From Prasinococcaceae sp. CCMP 1430 (lineage: Eukaryota > Prasinodermophyta > Palmophyllophyceae > Prasinococcales > Prasinococcaceae), in NCBI GenBank assembly GCA_013416795.1, contig RQSC01000026.1, forward strand, positions 534,660-556,868: a stretch of 22,209 bases of DNA. The letters run 5' to 3'. Position numbers and translations under genes: made by a program. Shown here piece after piece: positions 7,578 through 15,194 of this stretch (positions within the stretch are counted from its first letter, which is position 1; every line of letters starts with the position of its first letter). Under the pieces are notes generated by a model that had not been told where the DNA came from, made no database searches, and saw only the letters and a program-made list of their open reading frames with translations.

Positions 7578-8861
7578 ATGGGGGCTGGGGCGGGCGGCGC
7601 ACGGCCGTGCGAGTACATAGGCGTGACGGCCGGCGGGCTGGAGCGCTTCCTCGCCGCCGAGGTCTCCGAGCGGGGCGGCCAGGTCGCGTGGGTGCGCCGC
7701 GGTGCGGTCGCCTTCTCGCTCGAGCGAGGGTGCGCGCGCCAGCTTCGCACAGCTGACAGGATTGTCGTCGCACTCACCGATCGAGACGCCGAGCCGCAGG
7801 CCGTCGGGCGGGACAAGGACGTCGCGCTGGAAACAACTGAGGAGACGGCACGGGCATGCACGCGAGCAAATTGCAAAGCGGCGCTCGAGATAGTGCGCGC
7901 TTGGCGCTGCGCCGAGTGCAGTGGCGATGATGATGTCCCGGCGGATGCAGACGTTTCCTTCCGAGTGACATGCAAGCGAACGGTCGCGACGCACATCGGA
8001 GGCGCGCAACAGCAAAAGCAGGCATTCTGCAGTGTAGACGCGGCCGGCGCCTTTGGTGCCGGCGTCGCGGAGGCGGCTGGATGGCGCGTCTCCCTGCGCG
8101 CGTGGCACATCGACGTGTTCCTGCTCATCGAGGACGATGCGCTCGCGTTTGCTGGCCTTGAGCTCTTGCGGACGACGACGCTGAAGGGCAGGGCGATGTC
8201 GGTGCCGCTGTATGCGCTGAGGCCGTGGCGTGCTTCCCTCGTGGAGACAGCGCTGAAGCCTAGTGTTGCGCGTGCGCTGCTCGCCGAGGCGCGCGTCACT
8301 GCCGGAGACATCGTGGTGGATCCCTGCGGCGGGGGAATGACTATCCCGCTTGAGGCGGCCGACGTGCAGGCGGGACCGTGCCAATACGCCTGCGTCGGCA
8401 TTGGTGGGGACGTCGACGCCGACCCGCTCGTGTGCGCGATGGCGAACGCAGAAGCTGCTGGGCGTCATGCGCCGGCAGTCGGCGTGCTCAGGTGGGACGG
8501 TGGGGCGCTCCCGCTGCGCTCGGGGATTGCAGACGCCGTCGTGTCGGACCTGCCTTTTGGCAAGAGGTGCGGCAAGCCTGGGCAACGGGGTGGTCTGTAT
8601 TCCCGGGTCGCGCGCGAGGCCGCGCGGCTGCTGCGTCCCGGCGGGAGGGCTGTCTTTCTATGCTGTGGAAAAAAATCTTTCGATGTGCTGGAGGCAGGCG
8701 GGCGTGGGTTTCTCAAGGCGCTGGCGAGAGAGCGAATCACCATGGAGCTCGAGGCCACCATGTGCGTGTTCGAGCGCGTCGGCGGCGCGTATGTCGGGCT
8801 AGCGGCTGAGGCGAGTTGCGCCGACGGGAGCAACACCAATGGTGCGGCGAGCAACGGATAA
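7578..8861 (+). CDS. THUMPD3-like tRNA guanine-N2 methyltransferase
   Basis: This is an intronless 427-residue protein; the frame is open upstream of the ATG at 7578 only from non-ATG codons. Residues ~90-195 form a THUMP-type RNA-binding region ('FRVTCKR', 'GAFGAGVAEAAGWRVSLRAWHIDVFLLI', matching THUMPD3's FRVTC and D-V-E-V-L-L pattern). It is followed by 'YALRPWRASL.ETALKPSVARAL', the family's usual link to a UPF0020/Trm14 methyltransferase. Motif I is 'VVDPCGGGMTIPLEAA' (~246-261) and motif IV is 'SDLPFGKRCG' (~323-332), the DLPFGKR form specific to the THUMPD2/THUMPD3 branch. Human THUMPD3, with TRMT112, makes N2-methylguanosine at tRNA position 6, so that is the likely role. Motif I is odd: the usual DPxCG(T/S)GTIP is replaced by CGGGMTIP. 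The last ~20 residues are low-complexity. The gene converges on purC with only 75 bp between the stops. Confidence 0.85.
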   Translation: MGAGAGGARPCEYIGVTAGGLERFLAAEVSERGGQVAWVRRGAVAFSLERGCARQLRTADRIVVALTDRDAEPQAVGRDKDVALETTEETARACTRANCKAALEIVRAWRCAECSGDDDVPADADVSFRVTCKRTVATHIGGAQQQKQAFCSVDAAGAFGAGVAEAAGWRVSLRAWHIDVFLLIEDDALAFAGLELLRTTTLKGRAMSVPLYALRPWRASLVETALKPSVARALLAEARVTAGDIVVDPCGGGMTIPLEAADVQAGPCQYACVGIGGDVDADPLVCAMANAEAAGRHAPAVGVLRWDGGALPLRSGIADAVVSDLPFGKRCGKPGQRGGLYSRVAREAARLLRPGGRAVFLCCGKKSFDVLEAGGRGFLKALARERITMELEATMCVFERVGGAYVGLAAEASCADGSNTNGAASNG

Positions 8862-8936
8862 TAATACTTTTAGTTGACCATTAGGATTGCGGCCACGCCT
8901 GGACCACAGCGGCGGCTGCGCCGGCCACTGCAGCGA
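8862..8936. other. Short convergent 3' intergenic region
   Basis: Only 75 bp separate the TAA of the methyltransferase from the TAG of purC on the other strand. It begins with an AT-rich run (ATAATACTTTTAGTTG) that is unusual for this locus and could include a 3'-end processing signal of the AATAAT kind. No gene or hairpin was seen. The two transcripts almost certainly overlap at their 3' ends. Confidence 0.5.
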
Positions 8937-10347
8937 CTAGCTGAAGTGTCCGCTGTCTTTGAGTGCCGCGCTAATGTCGGCGTCGGTGACGCCGCCGACC
9001 GGCACGAAGGTCTCACCGGTGATGGACTCGTACAGCAGCACGTAGCGTCTGCTGAGCTCGGTAACGAGCTCGACGGGCGCTTCAGGGAGCGTCTCGTCGT
9101 TGTAAGGGTCGCAGTTGGCTGCAAACCACAGGCGGAGGAATTCTGCGGGCGCGAGAGCAGGTCAGCATGCCGCCCACGGCATGGGCGACTCGCATGGCAG
9201 CGTGCGACGAAGCCCTCACCGCCAGCCGGCGGCGCGCAGCGACGCGCACTCACCCTTGTCGATGTTTTCCGGCTCCTCCCCGGCCGCGTGGCGCTCTTCG
9301 TACGAGTGTGCTAGCCAGTACCTGCTCGAGTCGGGCGTGTGCACCTCGTCCACCACGCGGATAGTTCCGTCGGCGTCCTGTCACGAGGCGGCGGGTGCTA
9401 TCTGTCAGCGTCGCCGTAGGCGAATGCGCAGGGCGAGCTCGCCGCCGCGCAGCCGCAGCGCTCACCTTTCCGAACTCGTACTTGGTATCCACCAGGAGGA
9501 AGCCCTTCGACGCCGCAACCTCCTGTCCGCGCTTGAAGAGCTCCTTCGCGAGCCGGGCCGTCTCCTCGGCATCCTCACGGCTCATGAGGCCGCGCTCGAT
9601 GACACCCTCGAGGCTGATGGGCTCGTCGTGGTCGGCGGCTTTCGTGGTGGGCGTAAGCACGGGCTCGCTCAGTTGGTCGTTCTTCCGAAGCCCATCGGGG
9701 AACGAGTTGCCGCAGTACTCGCGCTCGCCGTTGTTGTAGTGCGTCCACAGCGACGTCGAGGTCGACCCCGTGATGAAGCCGCGCATGACGAACTCGACCG
9801 GGAAGACCTCGCACTTCTTCATCACGGACACGTTGGGGTGTGGCGTCGAGAGCAGCGCGTTGGGCACAATGTCCTGCGTCTGATCGAACCACCACCGCGC
9901 CACGCCGTTGAGCACCTGGCCCTTGAACGGGATGGACGCCAGGATACGGTCGAAGGCGCTCTGGCGGTCGGTCGTGACGATGGTGAACAGCCCGTCGTCG
10001 CCGGCGTAGTACGTGTCGCGGACCTTGCCCTCGGTGCGTGCACCGAAGCCCTCCAGATGCGTGGTTCCTAGGCAGTCACCCTCTTCCACCGCGCGCGACA
10101 CATACGCCGGCGCGGGGCCCTCCACCTTGACGACGGGCGCGTCTGCCGCGGCCGCGCGCGCGGCCGCGCGGCGGGAGCCGCGGGGATGGAGAGCCGCGCC
10201 GCGCAGCGCCGCCCAGGCGGGGTGTGTCTGTGTCGCCCCCGCCTGCCGCACGCGGCGGCGTGCGAGGAGTGCGCGGCGCTTTTCGCCAGCCGCCGCATGC
10301 GGCGTCGCGTCGCACCACTCGACCGTAAAGTCAATACCACTTTGCAT
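8937..10347 (-). CDS. purC: Phosphoribosylaminoimidazole-succinocarboxamide (SAICAR) synthase, plastid-type
   Basis: This enzyme joins CAIR and aspartate using ATP in purine synthesis. There are three exons: 9466-10347, 9254-9377 and 8937-9142, with GT-AG introns of 88 bp (9378-9465, phase 0) and 111 bp (9143-9253, phase 1). Splicing gives a 403-residue protein. Residues ~93 onward read '[19 protein letters not shown]', '[11 protein letters not shown]', '[20 protein letters not shown]' and '[11 protein letters not shown]' (both SAICAR synthetase signatures), then '[20 protein letters not shown]', '[16 protein letters not shown]' across the last junction, and '[10 protein letters not shown]'. 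This is the monofunctional bacterial/plant type, not the animal PAICS fusion. The ~75-residue Arg/Ala-rich leader from the ATG at 10347 suits a plastid transit peptide. Both introns carry GCTGAC before the acceptor. The gene is divergent from the glutamine-rich gene. Confidence 0.93.
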
Positions 10348-10669
10348 TCTCCGTCGCGCATTTCGGAATTCAATTGCCGCAACCTTCGTTTTGTTCGTGT
10401 TTGTTTGGTTTGGGCGTGTTCCCGCGGGCGCCCGCCGGGGCTGGCTGAGGGCGGCGGCGGGGGCGGGCGCTGCGCTGTGCGCGGGCGTGCAGGAGAGCGC
10501 GCCTCTGTCGGCTTGTGCGTGCGTGCGTGTGTGCAGGCGGGCGCGCGAACGCGCTGTGCAGGTGGCTGTGTGGGGGGAAGGGCGCAGCCACAGAGCGCGC
10601 CGGGTGCAGCGCGGCGCGGCGTGAGGCGCGCGCGCGAAGGGAGTGGGCGAGCGCGCGGCCGGCGGGGCC
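10348..10669. promoter_or_regulatory. Divergent promoter region between purC and the glutamine-rich gene
   Basis: This 322 bp region is flanked by two start codons facing outward. The purC side (10348-10425) is T/G-rich on the + strand with little C, quite unlike the rest of the window, and contains an EcoRI-like GAATTCAATTG stretch. The other half is very GC-rich with a short alternating GTGCGTGCGTGCGTGTGTGC run (~10516-10535). No TATA box or small gene was recognised. Confidence 0.4.
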
Positions 10670-11352
10670 ATGGCGGGGGCCGGCGGCAGCGGCGTCGACG
10701 GCGTCGACGAGTGGCCCCCCGCGCTGGGCGAGGCGCTCTCGCGCTCGCTGGCGTTCCAAGGGTACCCGCTGTCGCATCCGGTGAGCCACCCGGTGTGGGC
10801 GGACGAGAGCGCGTATCCGGGCGCGTGGGATGGCGCGCGCGCACGGGCCGACGGCTCGGTCGCCTCAACAGCGCGGCGGCTCACGACGCTCACACGCGAT
10901 GACGTGGCGGCGCAGGCGACAATCGAGTACTACGCGCGCGTCGCGCAGGAGAGGTTCGGCGCGGCGATGGAGGCTGCGCAGACCGCGCGCGCTGCGGCGC
11001 TCGCGCGCGTCGAGGCTGCACCGCAGCAGCGCAGAGAAAGCCTAAAGAAGGGGGCGAACGCCGCGCGCAAGGCCGCCGCTGCTGCTGCCGCCAACGCTGC
11101 AGGCGGTGGCGTCGCCACAGACTCGTCTAAGGCAGGCGTGAAGGTGCGCGCGCTCGCGCGGGCTGATGCGCGCACGCCCCATAGTGAGCGTTGGTGCTCG
11201 TGAGCATACGCGCACTCAAACGCATGTATGCGTGCGCGCTCACACACACGCGCGCGTGCACACATACACACACCCGCGCACACACGCAGAAGGCGGCTGC
11301 CTCGCCTGTTGACAAGGCCGCGAAGAAGGCTGCCAAGCCGAGGGTGGCAGGT

Positions 11353-11383
<31 letters not shown>

Positions 11384-11808
11384 TTCAGCAGCAGCAGCAG
11401 CTTCAGCAGCAGCTGCACGCGCAGCAGCTGCAGCAGCTGCAGCTGCAGCAGCAACTGCGTCAACAGCAGCTGCAGCAGCTGCAATTGCAGCGGCAGAGCA
11501 TGCAACAGCAAATGCAGCCCGCCGCGTCCGGCCTGCCGCCCCAACCCGTGCTGCAGGCGATGCCGGTGTACCGCGGCGCGGCCGCGCAGGCGCAGCAGGT
11601 GCAAGGGGCGCCGCCGCAGGCACATCCCGCTCACTACCACGTACAGGTCGCGGCTGCCGTGGCTGGCGGGCCGGCGCTGCACCAGGTGCCGCTCCAGCAG
11701 CAGCAGGTGCAGCCGTCGCACCAGCAGGTGGCGTTGCAGCAGCCGAAAGCCCCGCAGCAGGGCGCGCACCCCGCGCAGCAGCACCAAGCGCCAGGCACAG
11801 CGCAATAG
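10670..11808 (+). CDS. Glutamine-rich protein of unknown function
   Basis: There are two exons: 10670-11143 and 11290-11808, with a phase 0 GT-AG intron of 146 bp between. They encode 330 residues. The ATG at 10670 has a good context (GGGGCCATGG). Residues 1-100 look folded ('VDEWPPALGEALSRSLAF', 'SHPVWADESAYPGAWDGARA', 'ATIEYYARVAQERF'). I do not recognise the domain; the WPPAL start is only loosely like eukaryotic mRNA-processing or export factors. Residues ~105-175 are basic and Ala/Lys-rich. A Q/L tract of ~54 residues follows (nine Gln, then Leu-interrupted Gln runs), and the tail to the TAG is Gln/Pro/Ala-rich. Such composition is common in transcription or RNA-granule proteins, but that is inference. 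The intron call rests on splice sites and on frame continuity of the Ala/Lys-rich stretch. It is the one intron here without GCTGAC; the nearest is GCTGAT at ~11162, far from the acceptor. Confidence 0.7.
11206..11288. repeat. CA/CG alternating purine-pyrimidine tract inside an intron
   Basis: Most of the 3' half of the intron of the glutamine-rich gene is made of CA, TG and CG dinucleotides (for example CACACACGCGCGCGTGCACA), ending directly in the acceptor CGCAG. It is an imperfect microsatellite, and such alternating sequence is prone to left-handed Z-DNA. It replaces the usual pyrimidine tract before the acceptor. Confidence 0.75.
11356..11517 (+). repeat. CAG/CTG trinucleotide repeat coding for Gln and Leu
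   Basis: In-frame CAG codons start at 11356 with nine in a row, then CTT, five CAG, CTT, three CAG, then a mixture of CAG, CTG, CAA and TTG to about 11517. Codon purity is high at the 5' end and decays to the 3' end, as expected for a repeat that expands at one side. CAG/CTG mixtures such as CAGCAGCTGCAGCAGCTG are self-complementary and can fold on either strand. Confidence 0.85.
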
Positions 11809-12125
11809 CACACTACTAGTCTAGGCGAGCGAAATAATCACGGTCGGATGAGATCGAGTTTCGTTCGTGCGCATGCACGGCCGCTACATCGCCACCGCCG
11901 CACGAGGCGTCCCCGGGGCAACGGCTCCCACCTGCTCAAAGCGCGCGATCAGAACCGCACGCGCCTCGGCGAGCGCGTCGGCGCCCGCGCCAGCGGCGCC
12001 CCTTCATCGCCAGCTAGGGCCTGCTTTGCCACCGCGCTCCTCGAGCGCGTCGGCCCGAGGTCCTGCTCAGACATGCGATCCAGTTTTACGCTGGTGCCCC
12101 CCGCGCAGCAGCGTGCCAAGCTAGA
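11809..12125. other. Convergent intergenic region between the glutamine-rich gene and ALADIN
   Basis: Both neighbouring genes end into this 317 bp stretch. The first ~60 bp after the TAG are AT-richer (CACTACTAGTCTAGG, then GAAATAATCACGG) and could hold 3'-end signals. On the (-) strand, 11884-12003 is a 39-codon stretch between stops with helical-looking Ala/Glu/Leu composition ('DALAEARAVLIARFEQVG'), but it has no usable start and no convincing splice link. I do not call it a gene. Confidence 0.4.
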
Positions 12126-13922
12126 TCAGAAGACGAGGGGGCACAGCATGACCGAGCCGTTGGTGAAGGCCGCGGCGAGCGTGCGCCGGCTGGTGCGCGC
12201 GCCCGCGCGCTGCGAGTGGAGTGCGACGCGTGGCGCGGCATGGCGCTCGGCCTCGCTGCCGAGGGAGGAGGCGCGCGGGCCCTCCACGGCGCCCACCAGC
12301 GACAGCGAGAGCACGGGGTCCAGGCGCGACGACAGCAGCACGACGCGCCCACCGGCCGTTGCCACGGCAAGGCGCTCGCCCGTCGAGTCCCACGCAAGCG
12401 AGCGCACCGACGGGGGCGACGGCGCGCCATCGCCGTCCGCGGCGGGCATCGGTAGATCCACAGGCAGCAGCTGCGCGTCAAGCGACGGCGGTCCCAGCGT
12501 AAAATGCAGAGCTACCAGCGGAGCGGCCTGGGCGGCGCGTGAGGGCAGAGCGAGGTGGTGCATCGAATGAGCACATGAGGGGCGGGTGGGTGAGCAAGGG
12601 GTCAGCAGCAGGCTGGCTAGAGCACGGGTCGCACGCGCCCACGGCCGCGCCGACCGAGCGCGCACCTTCTCCAGTGCGAGCAGCAGCACATTCCCCTCCG
12701 GATTCCAGCACGCATCGTACACGTGGCCGTGCCCGCCCGCCCACGACATTGACTTCCAGCTGTCCGTATGCCACACCCTGAACCGCCCCCCGCTGCCATG
12801 CGAGGCGAAGAGGTAGTCGCCACCGGGCGACCACCGCAGCACGCCAACCTCGCCAGCGCGACGCCACAGCGGGGTCGGCACGCGAGCCGCCGCGTCCCAC
12901 ACAACCACGGACACCCCCCCGGAGCTGGCGCCGCTCCCGAGCCTCTGGCCATCGGGGCTCCACGCGAGCGAGCTCACTCCGCAGTGCCCACCGCACCGCA
13001 TGAGCGTCATGGTCTCCGTGCCTGCGTCTGCGCCACCCTTCCTGCCGCCGCCACCAGCGCCGGCGCTGCTACCGCGGGCGGCCCCCTTCCAACCCGCCTC
13101 TAGACCCTTCCAGAGGGCCACGCCCTCAGCGCATCCCACCGCCAACGTGCCCGGGTGCGACGGGCGCCACGCGAGCGCACGAGCGTCCGTCTGGAGGGCG
13201 CTGGAGAGCACCGCCGGCGCGCGCAGGCCGAGCGCGGCGTTCGCGAGCGCCATGAGCGCATCCTCCAGCTGCGAAGCGACGTCGGCAGCAGCAGCCCCAT
13301 CGTCGGCATGCTCATCGATAGCCCGCGCCCGAATGGCGGAGTCGATCGCCTTGGAGGCCGCCTCGACCTCCATGCTGCCCTCGACGGACACACCCGACAG
13401 CAGCGCTGCCGCCTCATGCATGTGATGGAGCAGCGCGTCGGCGCCCCCGCCGTCGGCAGCAGCACGTTCGCGCGCTTGAAGGAGCTGCGCGAGCGCGTGC
13501 GCAGCAATCCGCGCGGCAGCAGGCGACGGAGGCTCCATGTTCTCCAGATCGTACACGACCACCTCGCCCGACGCGCGCGCCACTGCCAGCGCCAGCCGCT
13601 CGGGGTGCAGCGCGATGGGCGGGGGCTGTGGCCCGCGCGTGCCCTCGGCGGCGGCGGCACCGCCGCCTATGAGGCCGCGCACGACGGAAGACGCCTTGTC
13701 CGTCCAACCAGCGATCACCTCAGCGAGAGCCTCGCGCGCCCGCTCAGCGGAGGCCTTGGACACCGTCGCCGCGCCCGAGCGGCGCAGGTAGCTGCGCGTC
13801 CCGTCGGCGGCAAGCCGCTCGGAGAAGCCGGCGGCGGCGCTGCCAGCACTCCCGCCGCGCGCCCCACCGCGGCTGGCCGCTTCGGCGCGCACTTCAGGGA
13901 GCACCGCCCCGCGCATCAGCAT
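12126..13922 (-). CDS. AAAS: ALADIN-like WD40 nucleoporin
   Basis: ALADIN is a peripheral WD40 protein of the nuclear pore. The sequence follows it through its blades: 'IALHPERLALAVARASGEVVVYDL', 'ARALAWRPSHPGTLAVGC..GVALW', 'GHCGVSSLAWSPDGQRL', 'VSVVVWDAAARVPTPLW', 'GEVGVLRWSPGGDYLFAS', 'FRVWHTDSWKSMSW', 'YDACWNPEGNVLLLALEK' and, after the intron, 'AAPLVALHF' and 'SVRSLAWDSTGERLAV'. Exons are 12666-13922 and 12126-12527. The 138 bp intron (12528-12665, GTGCGC...CCCAG, phase 0) has no stop in frame, so it could be mistaken for coding, but removing it joins LLLALEK to AAPLVAL as ALADIN requires. An extra ~100 Ala-rich helical residues lie between blades one and two. I use the first in-frame ATG (13922; 552 residues). 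The frame is open to a GTG at 14150, so a longer N-terminus from an upstream exon is possible. Confidence 0.83.
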   Translation of the reverse strand: MLMRGAVLPEVRAEAASRGGARGGSAGSAAAGFSERLAADGTRSYLRRSGAATVSKASAERAREALAEVIAGWTDKASSVVRGLIGGGAAAAEGTRGPQPPPIALHPERLALAVARASGEVVVYDLENMEPPSPAAARIAAHALAQLLQARERAAADGGGADALLHHMHEAAALLSGVSVEGSMEVEAASKAIDSAIRARAIDEHADDGAAAADVASQLEDALMALANAALGLRAPAVLSSALQTDARALAWRPSHPGTLAVGCAEGVALWKGLEAGWKGAARGSSAGAGGGGRKGGADAGTETMTLMRCGGHCGVSSLAWSPDGQRLGSGASSGGVSVVVWDAAARVPTPLWRRAGEVGVLRWSPGGDYLFASHGSGGRFRVWHTDSWKSMSWAGGHGHVYDACWNPEGNVLLLALEKVRARSARPWARATRALASLLLTPCSPTRPSCAHSMHHLALPSRAAQAAPLVALHFTLGPPSLDAQLLPVDLPMPAADGDGAPSPPSVRSLAWDSTGERLAVATAGGRVVLLSSRLDPVLSLSLVGAVEGPRASSLGSEAERHAAPRVALHSQRAGARTSRRTLAAAFTNGSVMLCPLVF

Positions 13923-14272
13923 GTCCTCCACATCACGCTCGCACCCCGCTGCCACTAGCGTGCGGTGCACCTCGCACAATGTCGGCCGCGTGTAGCCGCC
14001 GCCGCCGCGGCGCGGTCGGCGGCGGTAGCGCTTGCGCGCGGCGTCGCGCTCGCGGCGCCCTGCGCGCGGGCGGTTCTGGCCCGATCCTCCCTGTGCGTGC
14101 GTCGACACGGCGTCACCCCTCCTCCCACCCCAATCCCTCGCTCCCACCACCCGCCGCGCGCGCCTCTCCCGCCCTCCCGCGCGCGCCTGTGTGGCCTCCG
14201 CGAGCGCGCGCGCCGCGCGAGTACGAACTGAACGTCCCAGGGGAGGGGGGGGGGCGCGTCAAACGTGAAACC
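13923..14272. other. 5' region of the ALADIN gene
   Basis: On the (-) strand the ALADIN frame stays open from 13922 to beyond 14150 without an ATG, with Arg/Gly-rich codons. It is either 5' leader or the start of the coding exon reached by a splice. Around 14111-14190 the (-) strand is G/A-rich (complement of a C/T-rich run on +). A run of nine G at 14242-14255 on + (GGGGAGGGGGGGGGGCGCG) could be slippage-prone. No second gene was seen. Confidence 0.35.
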
Positions 14273-14376
14273 GCGTTCCGAATACCAAGCCCAGGTCTAA
14301 GGGGTGCACGGACCTGGGTGGGAAACTACATTGATCCGTTAGACCAGCGAAGAGACCCGGGTTCTATTGCGAACGC
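14273..14376. other. Nested inverted repeats just after the H1-FKBP stop codon
   Basis: In this AT-richer island, GCGTTC (14273-14278) pairs with GAACGC (14371-14376) and, past a 2x2 mismatch, AATA (14281-14284) pairs with TATT (14365-14368). Inside, CCCAGGTC (14290-14297) pairs perfectly with GACCTGGG (14311-14318) around a 13-nt loop. A competing pair is GGTCTAA (14294-14300) with TTAGACC (14339-14345). Since the H1-FKBP stop is at 14380-14382 on the (-) strand, the element would begin 3 nt into its 3' UTR. A tRNA reading fails (no proper T arm). Confidence 0.5.
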
Positions 14377-14379
14377 CCC

Positions 14380-15194
14380 CTAGCAGATGCGCCGGAGCTC
14401 GACGACGAAGACGAGCGTGGCGTCGCCGGGGATCTCGGGAGGGGAGCCGCGCTTGCCGTACCCGAGCTTGGGCGGCACCGTCAGCCGCCGGCGCTCGCCC
14501 TCGCGCATGCCTGCGACGCCCTGGTCCCAGCCCTTGATCACCTCGCCTGCGCCAAGCGTGAACTTGAACGACTTGGCCGCATCGAACTGCGAGCCGTCGG
14601 ACGCGAGCGTGCCAACGTAGCTCATGTCGACCTCGTCGCCGCGCTCGGCCAGGGCGCCGCCCTCACGCCCTTCGCGCAGCGTCTCCACGCCCACGGATTC
14701 GCCCTCCTTGGGCTTGAGCACCACGCCCGGCAGTGCGAACTGGGCGGCCGCGAGGAGCGCAGCAGCAGTCAGCACACGTCGCACATTCGCGGCGGGCGCC
14801 CCATGAGCATTCGACTCACTCTCTGTGTCCCCCGCGCCTCCAGCTTTCCCTTCGCCACGCCCTGAGCGAGCGCCTTCTTGAACGCCGTCGCCTTCACCTC
14901 CCCGTATGCCTTATCGCAGAACTTCTTGATCGCCTGCCTCGAGGCGCCCGCGGGGTCGGCGAGCGCGTCGATCGCGGCGATGACCTGGCAGCGCACGAGC
15001 GGGCGGGGAGGACGCGTCGGCACAGGCGCGTGCGATAATGTCAGCATTGCCCGTGTGCCGCTCGCAGCCCAGGCGCGTTCGCAGCACCTCGGACTTCTAG
15101 CGAGCTTGCGGCAGCGCGGCCGCGCGGAGCGGAGCGGCGTTGTACAGGTACACACCTTGTCGAGCACCGTCTTGGGCGCCTTAGGCGGCGGCAT
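14380..15194 (-). CDS. Linker-histone H1-like globular domain fused to FKBP peptidyl-prolyl isomerase
   Basis: There are three exons: 15156-15194 ([13 protein letters not shown]), 14820-14984 and 14380-14739, with phase 0 introns of 171 bp (14985-15155) and 80 bp (14740-14819), each with GT-AG ends and GCTGAC. The 187-residue product has an H1/H5 winged-helix segment (~9-72: '[20 protein letters not shown]', '[16 protein letters not shown]', 'RGTQRFALP'), then a short linker and an FKBP domain (~100-187: '[13 protein letters not shown]', '[12 protein letters not shown]', '[10 protein letters not shown]', 'LGYGKRG', '[10 protein letters not shown]'). The FKBP pocket residues Tyr, Phe-Asp, Val-Ile, Trp, Tyr and Phe are present; the position of Ile90 in FKBP12 appears to be Glu. 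The second junction completes the H1 ending (GxxRFxL), which is strong evidence that the domains are one protein. A prolyl isomerase acting on chromatin is likely. The FKBP exon alone has no ATG; its upstream frame mimics a signal peptide but is intron. Confidence 0.8.

Noticed and set aside
11884-12003. Small (-) strand coding exon
   Set aside because: Plausible codon usage but no start, no convincing donor or acceptor linking it to ALADIN, and only 39 codons.
12528-12665. ALADIN intron as coding sequence
   Set aside because: It has no stop in frame, but its GT-AG ends, GCTGAC motif and low-complexity translation, and the restored blade on removal, show it is an intron.
14281-14376. tRNA gene
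   Set aside because: Outer stem and some A-box-like bases are present, but no T arm with a paired stem around TTCRA can be made on either strand.
14740-14784. Signal peptide for the FKBP ('[19 protein letters not shown]')
   Set aside because: There is no ATG; the codon at 14784 is GTG. The stretch lies between a GTGAGT donor and a CCCAG acceptor and contains GCTGAC, so it is intron.
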